Below are positions 34,930 through 45,505 of a DNA stretch of 64,000 nt, in pieces. The position numbers and the translations under genes are program-made. Source of the DNA: Magnolia sinica (lineage: Eukaryota; Streptophyta; Magnoliopsida; Magnoliales; Magnoliaceae); the NCBI RefSeq assembly GCF_029962835.1, contig NC_080577.1, positions 9,318,501 through 9,382,500 on the forward strand, in the 5' to 3' direction. The stretch's first letter is position 1; each line of letters opens with the position of its first letter. Below the pieces are notes generated by a model. That model did not search any database. It had not been told where the DNA came from and saw only the letters and a list, made by a program, of their open reading frames with translations.

Positions 34930-36529
34930 CACTAGTAAAAATATTTATCTTAACTATTCATGTTGAAGACGATCAAATGGTTCGTATTTATAAGATTAGT
35001 GAGATGTTTTCCACCATAGCCCATGAAATGTGCGCTGAACCTAATGAACAATCTAGATGAATGGATTGGTTTAAGTGTCATGGTGCTCTTAGAGGGCTTT
35101 CTGTAGAGCAATCTTGGAGGCCCTTTATGTATGAGCTCGGTAGATGAATTGTGGAGTTTTTGCAGTTTTTAATTGTAAGCATTACTTCTGAAAAGTTAGG
35201 CTGGTAAGAGTTTTCATCCTAAAGCTTGCTGGTGTCTTACCCCTATAAGGCTATCTGTATTTTAGGTCCCTAGAAAGATTCTTCCATGTTTGTTGTTGTC
35301 TGCTGATGTTTTGCTTTTGTAGTGCGACTGATGGGGGAGTCTTTGTGCTTTTCAGGAGCTTCTGTGCACTAAGTTAAAAACTATATCATTATTCCCGACG
35401 AAACTTTTCGTCGGTAAAAACACTGTTCTCGACGGTTTTCGTTCGTCGGTAAAACTCGGGGAAAATATAACACTTTTACCGACGAAACTTTTCGTCGGTA
35501 GAAGTATTATTCCCGACGGTTTTAGTTCGTCGGTAAAACTCAGGGTGAAATATTTTTTTAGGTTAAAAATATAACACTCGTACCAATGAAAATTTGTCTG
35601 TAAAAGTACTATTCCCGACAGTTTTAGTTCGTCGGTAAAATTCAATAGGAAATGAGCTAGTAAAACATATAACATTTTTACCGACGAAAAGTTTCGTCGG
35701 TAAAACCATTATTCACGACGGTTTTAGTTTGTTGGTAAAACTTAGGGCGAAATGTTTCAAGTGAAAAACATAACACTTTTACCGACAAAAAGGTTCGTCG
35801 GTAAAAGTATTATTCCCGATAGTTTTAGTTCGTCGGTAAAACTCAGGGTGAAATAGTTCAAGTTAAAAACATAACACTTTTACCGAAGAAAATTTTCATT
35901 AGTAAAAGTACTATTCCTGACGGTTTTAGTTCGTCGATAAAACTCAGGGCGGAAATGTCTAACTAACGAATGTAACACTTTTTCCGACAAAATTTCATCG
36001 CTAAAACTATTATTTTCGATGGTTTTAGTTCGTCGGTAAAACTCAGGGTGAAATATTTCCATGCAAAAAACATAAAAGTTTCGTTGATAAAAGTATTATT
36101 CCCAACGAACTAAGTTTCGTCAGTGAAAGTATTATTCCCGACGGTTTTAGTTCGTCGGTAAAACTCAGAGCGAAAAATACCTCGGTGAAAAACAGACGAA
36201 AATTTTCATCAGTAAAAGTATTATTCCCGACGGTTTTAGTTCGTTGGTAAAACTCAGGGCGAAAAAACTCTAAGTGAAAAACATAACACTTTAATCGACG
36301 AAAATTTTCGTCGGTAAAAGTGGTTTGGTGCTTTTTACCGACGAAAAGTTTGGTCGGTAAAAGTCTTATCGTGAAATTTTCAAAATAGCGCGAAAATTTT
36401 CTATCTTAAAAATGAAAGTTTTTCGTCGGTAAAAACATTATTACCGACGAAAAAAAACCAGTACTTTTACTGACATAATTTTTTTCGTCGGCAAAAATTT
36501 TATTGGTAAAAGTGCTATTTTTTGTAGTG
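34930..36529. mobile_element. CACTA-like element with subterminal tandem palindromes
   Basis: The left end reads CACTAGTAAAAAT and the complement of the right end reads CACTACAAAAAAT, 11 of 13 identical, as expected for En/Spm (CACTA) transposons. From ~35390 to 36500 about nine units of 85-120 bp repeat. Each holds small palindromes such as accgacgaaacttttcgtcg and cgacggttttagttcgtcgg. Such subterminal repeats bind transposase in CACTA elements. There is no transposase gene, so it is non-autonomous. A 3-bp target duplication is not apparent. Confidence 0.7.
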
Positions 36530-37385
36530 GTGGTTGGCCATATTTATTTGGCTGTTTTTTTGTCGAGATATATCATCGGTCAGTCCCATTTTTTTTATGG
36601 TGTTTGTTCAAATTTTTTGTATATATTTTCAGCCAATCAACAAAATTATAGGCAGTGTGCTCCCACCTTTCTAGGAAACAAATATTGAAAAATAAAATAA
36701 AAATAAAAGTGTCATGGTGCTGTGAGAGCACTGGAGCACTTCTCCACACAAAATGATACATTTGCACTGTTATCACACTAAATTGCAAGCATCTAAGGTT
36801 TTCTTCAAGGTTAAAGGACACTAATCATATACCCCCCCTTTCATCACATTTCAGAGGAATCAACAGTCCACAGTATCATCTATTTGCAGGCTACCAATCT
36901 AACGGTGCAGGATTGTCTGAGAGGCTATGGGACCCAAACTGTAGATCGTGTACTCCCATCATCACGATCGTCATGGATAAGCACAGATAAATTTAAGGAG
37001 AGTGACTTTGATACTCTAGGCAAGGGTGATGGATATCCGCATGCACTTTAAATTTAGAAGTTGCATGTGACATACAATTAATTAATCAGATTAAACTATC
37101 CAAAGTATGGGTCTTAGTTTAGATGTTTCATGAACGATAAAAACTATGATTATCTGATTATCTAGCTGTCTGATTGGTGGAAATTTATTTCACTGTTTGA
37201 AATAAACAATATACAATGGTCAATCAAAGGATGGGATTGTTAAAAAAATATATAATAATCTAATTTTGGGTTATACCTTAGTGAGCTATGTGGATCTCAT
37301 AATTTACCTAGTTTAAATTGAGTTAATTTATGATAGTGTAACATTTCTAAGTCTCTATACAGACTTATGTGGGGTCTGTCACGCG

Positions 37386-37387
<2 letters not shown>
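36530..37387. other. Intergenic, no gene seen
   Basis: AT-rich DNA without a recognisable exon. Short frames on both strands lack domains. Confidence 0.5.

Positions 37388-37433
<46 letters not shown>
37388..37433. repeat. (GA)n microsatellite
   Basis: About 23 uninterrupted AG/GA dinucleotides. Confidence 0.96.
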
Positions 37434-37438
<5 letters not shown>

Positions 37439-38569
37439 CCTGTTTAAGGCTCCCTGTTGCAATGGTCCAATTATTCAATTTATAAGGTGAGAATGCCGTC
37501 AGATTCAAAGTGGATCTCAACAAAAATTCAGCGGCTTGGGCGCAGGTGATGACTGGGGAAGTTAGGAAGGGATTAGAGCTTTGAAGATTGCCTTGGAAAA
37601 CCAATCTACGCCCAATCCACTGGCCATGTGGATGTAAGAAGGCCAATCTCAGCTGATAATCTTGATGACCATAGATCCTTTATGGACATGTATTATATGC
37701 TTTGGACATATTTAATAAAACATTATTCTTACTTCTATTCATACCAATTGGGTTATGTGAGGTGTACACGGTACATGCCCTAGTCTTAGGAAAATTGAGA
37801 TTGGACATAGTGGTCATGGATGGGGGAGAGTTATATTCTACATATATCTCATTGCATTAATTGATGTATCATGATCATCATAGATGATTAGGACACAGGT
37901 ATATATATCAATCTTGTAGATGTATGATCATCTTATATGAGGAGATTGACTTGGGTAAGGATGGAAGATATCTTACCATCGAGAACCAACTTAGAGTTGG
38001 TTGTCTATTTTGCCCTTACTCTACATAGGAGTTTGAGTAGGCCATGAATATGAGATCTTGGTATGATCCGTAGATAATTACATTGATGGGTCAAGATTCA
38101 AGTATATAGTTATTCGGGGCCCATTAGCCTGGACTGAGATTATGAAATTGACTGCATACATTAAATGATGAATCCTTAAACCTAAGGACGTGTGAGGATC
38201 TTGGATCATGACTAGGTGACTTTAGCTCACTTTACAAGGTCAATGCATGGTCACTGAGAGTGGGTGATGCTGGGTACATTCATCAAGGTTTATTGATTCT
38301 CATATGGGCCAACATGAGATCTAGTAGTTTATTTTGAGACTAGTTTATAGATAGATATTGTTAGATTTGTAAGTCATCAAGTGCTTTTTTACTGAGCCTA
38401 GTACCTAAAAAGTTTTGACTAACTTTTGAAAAGTTTTTAATCATTAAAATTTTATTTTAATTGTTAAAACTAACTTCATCACATTTGATGATAATCTAAT
38501 GGTCAGATCTGATGAGTCACTTCATTATCAGCATGGGATCTAAATTATAAAGCTATTGTTAGGGGACTA
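37434..38569. other. Intergenic, no gene seen
   Basis: No coding exon or element boundary was recognised. The DNA is moderately AT-rich. Confidence 0.45.
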
Positions 38570-39245
38570 CAGAAGCACACAGAGATGAATCTAAGAGAGT
38601 AATCCAATTGTACCAAGTAAACACAAAGAAAGCACAATGATTTAACGTGGAAAAACCCTTTTGAGAAAAAAATCACGGCATAAAGCGATAGATAATCATT
38701 ATGAAAGTAGAAATTACAAAGAGAAAAAAATTACCCGATTCGAACAACCTCGAATCTCACCCTTGCTACACCCTTGAAACCCTCTGTACGAATTAGAAAC
38801 CGTAGAATACTTCTATAATCTCCCAATTTAGATTGCACTCCAATATATAGCCTTTGGAGGAAACATGGTAAAACAGGAAACAAATCCCGCAAAATCGCAG
38901 TTCTGCGAAAATTTGCGCCGATTAGTTCAACGACATCGAACACACTTTGATGTCATCTAAACTTATTCTTTGATAGCATCCATGTTGATAGCATTGAACT
39001 AACACTAAAACTGTCTAGTGACAAAATTGAAAAATCCGATTTTCTCCGATTGCATCGAGTCTTGTTCAATGGCATCGAACAAACCTTTGATGTCATCAAA
39101 CACATATCGATGGCATCGAAAAGACGCCTAGTTAGTCCAGCGACCAACTGGAGAAAATCGGAAAAATCTCGATGGGATCGATCACTGTTCGATGCCATCG
39201 AACAGACTGTTGCATCGACATGCCTTGTAATTGACTTGATTTAAG
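38570..39245 (-). mobile_element. Copia-type LTR-like remnant
   Basis: The block at 38640-38690 (ttaacgtggaaaaaccc, then gagaaaaaaatcacgg) is a common signature of plant Copia LTRs read in antisense. Downstream, variants of cgatggcatcgaa recur at least six times (38930-39210) as small imperfect palindromes. Boundaries and target duplication were not found. Confidence 0.4.
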
Positions 39246-39949
39246 ACATTAATTACAACATCTATGACATTAATAATGGAGGGATTAGAACATAAGCATG
39301 GGCATGTTAGAGGTATATTTATGGGCTTTCTTCACAATATGGTACATCGAAATTCATATGTTCACAATATTAAATACACTTTCAAACTCGAACTCCTTAT
39401 ATAATGATCTTATTATGGAGGAAAAACCTCACGGAGAAAGAGAGAGCTTGGATGTCCCACCCATTGAGAGAAGAGAAAGTGTGAAAAAAGAAAAAGAAAA
39501 TCTCTCTTCTTGCTTCAAACATCATTGCTACCATTTTTCTTCTCTTCTTTGCATGGTCCACCTAGTGGCTGATTTATGCATATCTTCAATCCTCATGAGA
39601 AAAAATCACATCTCTTATATGATTTATTTATTTATGATAGATTAGAGAGAGACTCTTTTTTAAAAGAGTGAAAAATATGCATCATCATTATCGTCTATAT
39701 ATATAATTAATCACATTTAGGTATAATATTCACTATTTATATATTTGCTTTTGTTTTAGAAATTTGACGTTACTGCATCCAAGATTTCTTAATAAGGATT
39801 CTTTTATTTATTTGTATTGTACACAATTCCATTGCTTTTGGACCCAATGAACCCTATACAATTTGCATACGTTACATGAGTTTTGAGTTCAAACGTTGTT
39901 CCAATGGATCTAGGGAACCGTCAATTAAACTTGGTGGATTAGGACTGTA
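39246..39949. other. Intergenic, no gene seen
   Basis: The open frame at 39298-39645 has no recognisable domain. The rest is AT-rich. Confidence 0.45.
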
Positions 39950-40310
39950 GGGCCCATTATAATGTATGCTTTCTATATCCACGCCATCCATAAATGAGAT
40001 AGATCCAAATCTCAGGTGGACCACTCCATAAGGAATTAAGGGAAATTGAAGGCCCACCATTAAAAACTTCTTATAACCCACTATAACCTTTATTTGCCAT
40101 TCAACCCGTTGATAAGGTTATACAAACCTAGACGAAAGGAAAACACAAATATCAACCTGATCCAAAACTTTTGCAGTTTCTAATAAGTTTTTAACGGTGG
40201 GCATTCAATCACCAATTTCCTGTGGCGTGGTCCATCTAATATTCGGATAACTTCATTTTTGGGCTCATGGCCTAAAATGAGCGGGAAAAACAGATAGATG
40301 GCATGAATAT
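39950..40310. mobile_element. Fold-back MITE, complete copy
   Basis: The left arm has gcccattataatgtatgctt and ccacgccatccataaatgag. The complement of the right arm has ccatctatctgtttttcccg with ttttaggccatgagcccaaa. Mirror blocks ccaccattaaaaac (left) and gtttttaacggtggg (right) face each other across an AT-rich middle. An AT run follows. Confidence 0.7.
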
Positions 40311-40339
40311 ATATATATATATATAACACAGGCATCTAT

Positions 40340-40545
40340 TTTGTAAGCTCATTTTAGAACATAGAACAAAAGTGAACAGTATCCAAGACTCGAGCGGGCA
40401 GTGATGTTTACATCCATCAATTCTTGAGTATTGAATGCAGCTTATTTTTGGCCCATGTCCTAAAATGAGCTCACAAAACGGATGGGCGGGGCGGATTTCT
40501 AACAAACATCCTGGTGGGCCCACCTATGTTTCGAGCACAGGAACT
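40340..40545 (+). mobile_element. Right half of a fold-back MITE
   Basis: Blocks ttggcccatgtcctaaaatg, aacggatgggcggggcggat and acaaacatcctggtgggccc match the right arm of the copy at 27362-27781. Confidence 0.6.
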
Positions 40546-40998
40546 TAACGCCAAAGGCTTTGGCAGGAAATCCGGACCGTTCAAGTAGGGTTAACTGGTT
40601 AGATCCACAATGGCATTAAAATAACAACCCGCCATTCAAGAAAGGTCAACTGCCCAGATCTGCAATTACGTTAAAATAACTACCAAACTTGATATCATTG
40701 GCAACTTCTTGGCTCCTAAATTCTCGGGATACTTTCAAAATTTGAGTTTTTCTCGTGATATTAGAGAAAAATCTCACTGAACACAATAATATTAAAAATC
40801 GTATCAGTAAATAATCTAAAATTTAAATATATTTATTATATAACAAATTTTAAGTTTTTACTACTTTTCCCATTTAATACCATCATAATATCGGGTTATA
40901 TCTCGATAAAAAGATGTGCCGATATTTTCAAATCTTGCGATAATATCTTTTAATGTATTTTTTAACGATATTTTCAAAATCTCTGAGTCGATGTAGGC
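40546..40998 (+). promoter_or_regulatory. Upstream promoter segment of the broken EP1-like copy, not inverted
   Basis: The last ~70 bp (aacgatattttcaaaatctctgagtcgatgtagg, in pieces) match the region 52100-52155 upstream of the EP1-like copy at 52230 in the same (+) orientation. The adjoining first exon segment is, however, on the minus strand. This dates the inversion after the copy had its promoter. Confidence 0.55.
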
Positions 40999-42830
40999 CG
41001 GTTAGGACGAGATTGCCATCGCCGCCGAAGCTGAGTGTGCAGATGGCGAAGACACGTGCATTCGGAGTAGTGTTGTAGAAGCACACCACGAATGGGAATT
41101 TGAGAAACTGGCGATGGGTAGCTCACGATACAAGTCGTCGAATTCAGACGTGAACTCGCTTATTTGGCCTTTGTTTACCCATTCGAATTGCTTTGATTTA
41201 GGAACTTTGGCGTGAGCTACAATGGTGAAGAGAGAAAAGGAGAGTAACAGAGAGAAGAAGAGAGATGGAGAGGTTAGAATAGCCATTTGAACTCTCTTCT
41301 ATTGTGAGAAAAGGCAAGTGTTTGGAATGACAGTTTGAAGCTGGTATTTAAAAGCGTGTTTGGATGGCCAGAAAGGTGAATAGGGCTACATGTTCCAGTA
41401 GAAGAAACCAACGCACTTGCAGTCCTTGTTACACTTGGCCCTACACTCTTCAATCTTCATGGGCTCCACAGTACCCTCAACATATCAACTCAAGAAGTGT
41501 TCTACACCATCAATCTTGCAGTAATCAATGCTTGTCCCGGCCTTGCATGATGATGATGAGAGCTTTGGAGGCGCACAGCTCTTACTCCAACCCAGCAAGC
41601 CTTGGGGCTGAGGCCAAGCGACACACATCCCCTCTTCACACAGCCCAAATCCACCGCACTTGGATGGCAATGCACACGCCCTATCGAAGCCGAAATCTCA
41701 GAATGGATACGAGTAATCCACGTCTGAGAAGTATGTAAACGTTTCCATCCATTGAGCGAATTTTAACTTGTCATAATAAGTGAATATTTTTAGAGTACCA
41801 TCCGATCCCAGCCATAGGAGTGAGCGAGTAGAATTGAAATTGAGCCTAACCTAAGGAAAATTGTCGAAGATGCTTCCATTGGCTATGAATTTGAACGATA
41901 GAGTGAATGCATATGCATCTACAGTCTCCTTTTCCCAGGCCAGTGTGACTGATTCCATCTCAGTATCAGATGTATAAGTTTAACTGATTGCCATGTATCT
42001 CCAATCTATACCGTCCATCTGATCCGTTCTCATCAGATGTGCGGCTAACGAGTTTCTTGGCACTGTGCAATTGAAGCGACTGGCCTACTAGGAGTGTGTC
42101 GGTGAGGTAGTCAAAACTCTGCCACAAGAACCTCCGATTCTTGTTATGAAGGACTAGGTTTCCATTGGGGAGAAGCCTAATTCCAGCAACAACTTTGTTG
42201 GCTGTGTTGGTTTGCCAGACGATGGGGCCGTCTATGTCAGTTATAGGGGTGTACATTGAGTCTAACTGGCCTCGGCTCGACTCGGCTCGGCCACTAGCTA
42301 ATCTCAGCTTGAACTTGGCTTGGCTCGGTCCTCGAGCCTGACTGGCCAGCTCAGCTCGGTTCGGTCAGCAGTTTGGGCCAGTTCGAGCTGAGTTCGCCTG
42401 TGCAGCATTTTCACATACACATGGACTGCACCTTCAAAATCTCACTGTATTTGAGATAGCAACAATGGTTTTACAGGTATTTTATCAAACACCTTCTAAG
42501 CAACATAAAAATCAAGAAAAAAAAGGTATTGATTTCATATACATAACTTCCTTGCCACCAGCAACACTTCATTGAGTCATTTCATCAAACACGTGGTGAG
42601 CAACATCAATATTAAAATAATAGAGTCACCGAACTGGTTCGATCTGAGGCCGGTGCGAACTCATTTTCGAGCTCAAAATAGCTCGACTCGGCTCGAACCG
42701 AATCGAATCGAGCGAGCCAACCGAGGTAGCTCGGTTCGTGTACACCTCTGACTGGAAGGATCTTTCCGTGTGCTGGGCTGTGCCTGTCCTGGGTACGATA
42801 ACCAAAGTAGATGACCCAAACCACGTTTCT
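40999..42830. pseudogene. EP1-like gene broken into three pieces, two inverted in place
   Basis: Piece N (41001-41286, minus) has the signal peptide (MAILTSPSLFFSLLLSFSLF), KVPKSKQFEWVNKGQ and the lectin start up to GNLVLT; its TATA-like tttaaatac follows at ~41345-41353. Piece M (41391-42244, minus) continues exactly there with DIDGPIVWQTNTANK through the PAN domain to CKCVGFFYW. Piece C (42752-42830, plus) carries WKDLSVCWAVPVLGTI to the stop. The pieces fit end to end with a few shared bases (taac; ctggaa) at each break. Internal frameshifts and a deletion in N also kill the gene. A 0.5-kb TIR element lies between M and C. Confidence 0.85.
42245..42749. mobile_element. hAT-like TIR element with gctcgg-rich interior
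   Basis: The ends aggggtgtaca (left) and, as complement of the right end, agaggtgtaca form a short inverted repeat. Both arms are rich in ctcggctcg words, on the left as cggctcgactcggctcgg and on the right as the complement. Similar sequence (taggtgtacacgagttgagc) begins a second copy at ~53847. No transposase is present. It abuts both breakpoints of the rearranged EP1-like gene. The superfamily assignment is tentative. Confidence 0.55.
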
Positions 42831-42979
42831 TATATCAAGTTCTCTAAGTAGGATTATCTCAAATAGATGGTTTTAACCATTACTATCAGTGGATGATTGA
42901 AAACCATAAAAAGAGAATTTTCGATGGATCATATTCAACTCTAAAGTTAATGGATATACTAATGGATGGCTAGAAAAAG

Positions 42980-44600
42980 AACCGTTGGATTGTTTTTTCA
43001 TGTGGCCCACTTGATGAGCGTAATGACCTGACTTTTTGGGCTTGAAGATCTAATCAGTGTGGGCCAGGAGTCTTCTGTTTAGCACACATTCGCGATATTG
43101 GCGTAGCGCTTGTGCTTGAGTGCCTGCATGCATTTTATTATTCGCCTCTCTTCTCATTTTACCAGGACGAACTGGTTTGGACGGCTAATAATGATAATTA
43201 AAATTATCAGTTTATCATACACTTTTTAAGGATTGTTTGGATTCAAGCAAAGTTGTGTCATTGATAAGCGGCAACGGTGAAAATATTTATCTATTGACAC
43301 AGGGAAGGATGCGATGAGGTCATCACCATTTTCCTCAGGGATAACTACTCCAAATCCGCTGAGCTTTTCTATACTTCTCACGGAGATTGCTTAAATACAT
43401 AAGAAATGAAAAATAAAAATAATTTCTAATAATTCAAAATAAATTGATTGATGATAAAAAAATGAAATTACAATCCTTTAAATAGTACACTCATACCTAG
43501 GAAAATGCTTTAGACTCAAAACTTCATCTCTCTAAAAACATGACTTACTATAAATAGTAAACTTTCTATTTATAGACTGTCATGATTCTCACAAAACTTC
43601 ATGGCTTTTGGTCAAAAATAGTAAGTGTCCAATTTGGCCCAACTACGTTATTCTCTTAATTTTTCTAAGCCATTAGGCACGACTCCTAAAACTCAATGGA
43701 TCAATGATCAAATTAAAACTTACTATTTATTAAATGGTAAAAACAAAATTAAAGTGAACTTTCGACCGCCGATCTAATATAATCTCGCAAATTTGGCATG
43801 GGCAACCCGGCATAGCAGGGCTGGTTGTCTAAAGTAGCTTCTCCTACCCCAAAATCAAATATGATAAGTTGAAAAACTCATTTCAATTTGCAAAATATGA
43901 TTGTTTTAAAGTTTTGACGGTCCTAATCACTTCCGCCTCTGATGGGGCTTCTTTGATCCATAATGACCATGAAAGTGTCCACGACCCGCTTTACATCATC
44001 TATGCTTTGTAAACTCCATTTATGTTTTTTTTCTTAATCTTATCTTCTTTTTTTTTTTCAAAAAATAATTTATTAATATATATATATATATAACATTTTA
44101 AAATCCGTAGAGACCCTTACACAAATGAAAAAGCTAAAAGAGCCCCATCTATGCTTTGTAAGCCTCATTTATCTTCAACAAAAAATAAAATAAAAAATTG
44201 AGCGGATTCCTACGGAAAGAAAGGTTCCACTTTGATGATCATGACCATGGGTGGCATAGGTCCGGTAGCCCACTTGACCGATGAGTCCGACATGCTTTAG
44301 GCAGGGTTTGGATACGCTTACTTGCATGGCCCATAGGTCAGGTTTGCACCTTGGATCAATTTTTACTTCAAGCTTGGGATTAAGTTATTTTTCCTCGGTC
44401 CCGCTGGACTTAGCTCTACCCAATATGACTTTATATTCTATATGTGCCCCAAATATATCACTTGAATCCTCAGGCAATTCAATCATCTTTCTTTATTTAT
44501 GGATGATATTACTTCTTCTTCTTCTTTTTAATCGTTGACCTATGCATTAATCTCATTCCTCTAAAATATCTATTTCAAATGTCGAATGGAATGCATATTG
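42980..44600. repeat. Segmental duplicate (copy 2) of 28000-29540
   Basis: It shares the colinear blocks listed for copy 1. Here they are interrupted by a solo LTR (43295-43998) at a different point from the LTR of copy 1, so the two LTR insertions are independent. The duplicate lies directly downstream of an EP1-like copy; copy 1 lies ~4 kb downstream of another. Confidence 0.7.
43295..43998 (-). mobile_element. Solo LTR copy E with perfect target duplication
   Basis: This 704-bp copy is flanked by TCTAT on both sides (43290-43294 and 43999-44003). Read on the minus strand it starts tgatgtaaagcgggtcgtgg and ends ccctgtgtca. The exact 5-bp duplication proves the ends of this LTR family and that only a single LTR remains. 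Confidence 0.92.
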
Positions 44601-45209
44601 GAACAACTGCAATTCCATCCAACTAACCCCACGTCTCAAATACGGCCTAAAGTAATTATATCATCCTTCAAGGGAATGTGCCCAGAAAAACATCTCAATC
44701 ATTTTTAATACTTCTCTGGACTCAAGCTTGCTAAGTTGAAAGAAACCAGCACACAAAATAAAATCAAGTTAAGTGAATGAAAAAAAAAAAAAAAAAAACC
44801 TCACCCCTAAGGAATCCTCTAGCAATAATGCAAAATTAAATTAATTAAGTGCAAAAACCATATTGAAGTTCTCAGGTGCTGTAAAGGATTTTGGAGTTGC
44901 TGGAAACTGGTGTCCTCACACCATGGCAACAAGGGAAGATCAAGTAGCTTACCACAGTAATTAAAACACATGCCAAAGAGTACACCACATGGTGCATGGC
45001 CCACTTGATGAATGGTCCATTTGACGTGAGCTCGTGATCCAGATGGTGAGTGAACGGGCCTGAGTTTTCACCCATGTGGACCTGGTTGACATGTGTGCAT
45101 GCCGCAGGCCAAAGTTCCATCTCACGTACGAACTGTGGTAGCATTTTCGTACAGAGACCGAGGCAGCTTAGAAAATAAAGCCAGAAAGGATGCCCACGCT
45201 CTCACGTTT
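44601..45209. other. Intergenic, no gene seen
   Basis: It contains an 18-a run (~44780) and open frames on the minus strand (44819-45144) without recognisable domains. Confidence 0.45.
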
Positions 45210-45505
45210 GGTGCACGTGCCAACGTGGAAAACATGCCATAAATGTAGGTCATTGATTAGATACGGTATGCCACGAGCATGCAAGAATATCAGTCCATTG
45301 AACAGGCAGATCACGCTTGAATGAGAAAAATAGAAGGCGAGAAAAGAATCCAACGGCCTAAATTAAATGTTCAACACGTGCCATAGATGTAGTCCATGGA
45401 TTAGGTACTGTACGCCGTGAGGATGTCTTGACTAAAAAAGGATTCGTCCATCGGCAAATCAAACTTGTGTAAGAAAAATAGATGGCTGGAAAAGAAAAGG
45501 TGGGG
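45210..45505. repeat. Diverged tandem duplication (~150 bp units)
   Basis: Two units align: cacgtgccataaatgtagg... (45215 on, partly aacatgccataaatgtagg) and caacacgtgccatagatgta (45372 on). Each contains ggattaggta(c)/gattagata and ends in gagaaaaatagaaggcgag / agaaaaatagatggctggaa. Confidence 0.55.

Noticed and set aside
35352..36062. Minus-strand frames with repeated SFTDELKPS-type blocks
   Set aside because: The repeats reflect the CACTA subterminal palindromes, not a repeat protein.
35390..36500. CRISPR-like regular repeat array
   Set aside because: Units include the 'spacers', repeats are imperfect palindromes with CACTA ends, and the genome is eukaryotic.
41364..41738. 124-residue plus-strand frame
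   Set aside because: It is the antisense of piece M of the broken EP1-like gene.
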